Below, piece by piece: positions 63,590 through 64,000 of a stretch of 64,000 bases of DNA. Where the stretch lies: NCBI RefSeq assembly GCF_000283155.1, contig NW_004454197.1:17227659-17291658 (forward strand), in the 5' to 3' direction. The notes beneath the pieces were generated by a model. That model was not told the origin of the DNA, ran no database searches, and saw only the letters and a program-made list of their open reading frames with translations. The translations under genes were made by a program, and so were the position numbers. This DNA comes from Ceratotherium simum simum. Taxonomy: Eukaryota > Chordata > Mammalia > Perissodactyla > Rhinocerotidae. Numbering within the stretch: the first letter of the stretch is position 1; every line of letters begins with the position of its first letter.

Positions 63590-64000
63590 TTAGGACTGAG
63601 CAGTCAAGTTGACATGATCCTGAGTTAAGGCAGAGGTAGACTGACCACCCCGCTATGTAAATGCAAACTTTGTCTGATGATCTTGATTGATGGGAATACC
63701 AGGGACTTTGGTCATTGCTCCAGTAAAGATACTGTATCTGGAACTTCAGCTGCAATTGACATCACCACCTGATTAAATTTATGATAATTAAGTCATTCTC
63801 CAAGATCTAGAAGGCTTTTGCAACAGCCATCTTGGCTGGTTAAATGGAGATACGATAGAAACGACCACTCTTGCATTTTAAAGTCTTTGGTGGTGACATT
63901 AGTCTTTGCATTTATTCAGGAATGCATATTGCTTTATGTTTACTATATTGGCAGGGAGTATTCCAGGGATTTCCCCTTGACTCTTCCTTTTGTAATTTTT
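63590..64000. other. Right edge, no feature recognised
   Basis: Unique-looking sequence. No repeat, open frame or motif supported. Confidence 0.5.

Overview
This is nuclear DNA of a placental mammal, almost certainly a perissodactyl (horse, rhinoceros or tapir group). The evidence is at least ten ERE-type tRNA-derived SINEs (GGCCGGCCC head, GGATCCCGGGCGCGC box, CAGCAACTAGAAGGATGTG body, A-rich tail), most with visible target-site duplications. Older mammalian repeats (MIR, L2, L1, MaLR LTRs, a MER5A-type hAT remnant) fill much of the rest. There is no bacterial, plasmid or phage content.

Three protein-coding genes are present, all on the minus strand, in the order GHITM > GPR15LG > CDHR1. 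From memory this is the order of the human 10q23.1 segment. I rebuilt each by joining exons at GT/AG sites. (1) CDHR1 (533-4589): the first five coding exons, 146 residues, running off the left edge. (2) GPR15LG (12948-20475): three small coding exons totalling 246 nt = 81 codons plus stop. (3) GHITM/TMBIM5 (30926-45392): eight coding exons totalling 1038 nt = 345 codons plus stop, with an upstream non-coding exon in a CpG island near 46.9 kb and a 3'UTR to about 29.56 kb. The genes are not a functional unit: CDHR1 is a photoreceptor cadherin, GPR15LG a secreted epithelial ligand of GPR15, GHITM a mitochondrial inner-membrane protein.

Layout. 1-4.9 kb: CDHR1 5' part and its CpG-island promoter. 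4.9-12.9 kb: GC-rich intergenic DNA with L2/MIR scraps and a GT microsatellite. 12.9-20.6 kb: GPR15LG, with a CpG-dense block over exon 2 and a young ERE just upstream. 20.6-29.5 kb: intergenic with two EREs. 29.5-47.1 kb: GHITM, its introns full of repeats including a compound tandem repeat and an exact 30-bp duplication. 47.1-64 kb: gene-free upstream DNA dominated by related endogenous-retrovirus LTRs (three solo copies each with its own 4-bp target duplication, a fourth cut by a 981-base run of N), decayed sequence of uncertain origin, an old L1 carrying two nested insertions, and a MER5A-type element split by an ERE.

I found no convincing new biological system. The items most worth following are the GPR15LG orthologue with its fast-changing middle exon, the very young ERE beside it, the LTR cluster around the gap, and the in-frame repeat expansion inside a GHITM intronic L1. 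Comparisons with human proteins are from memory, not from a search.
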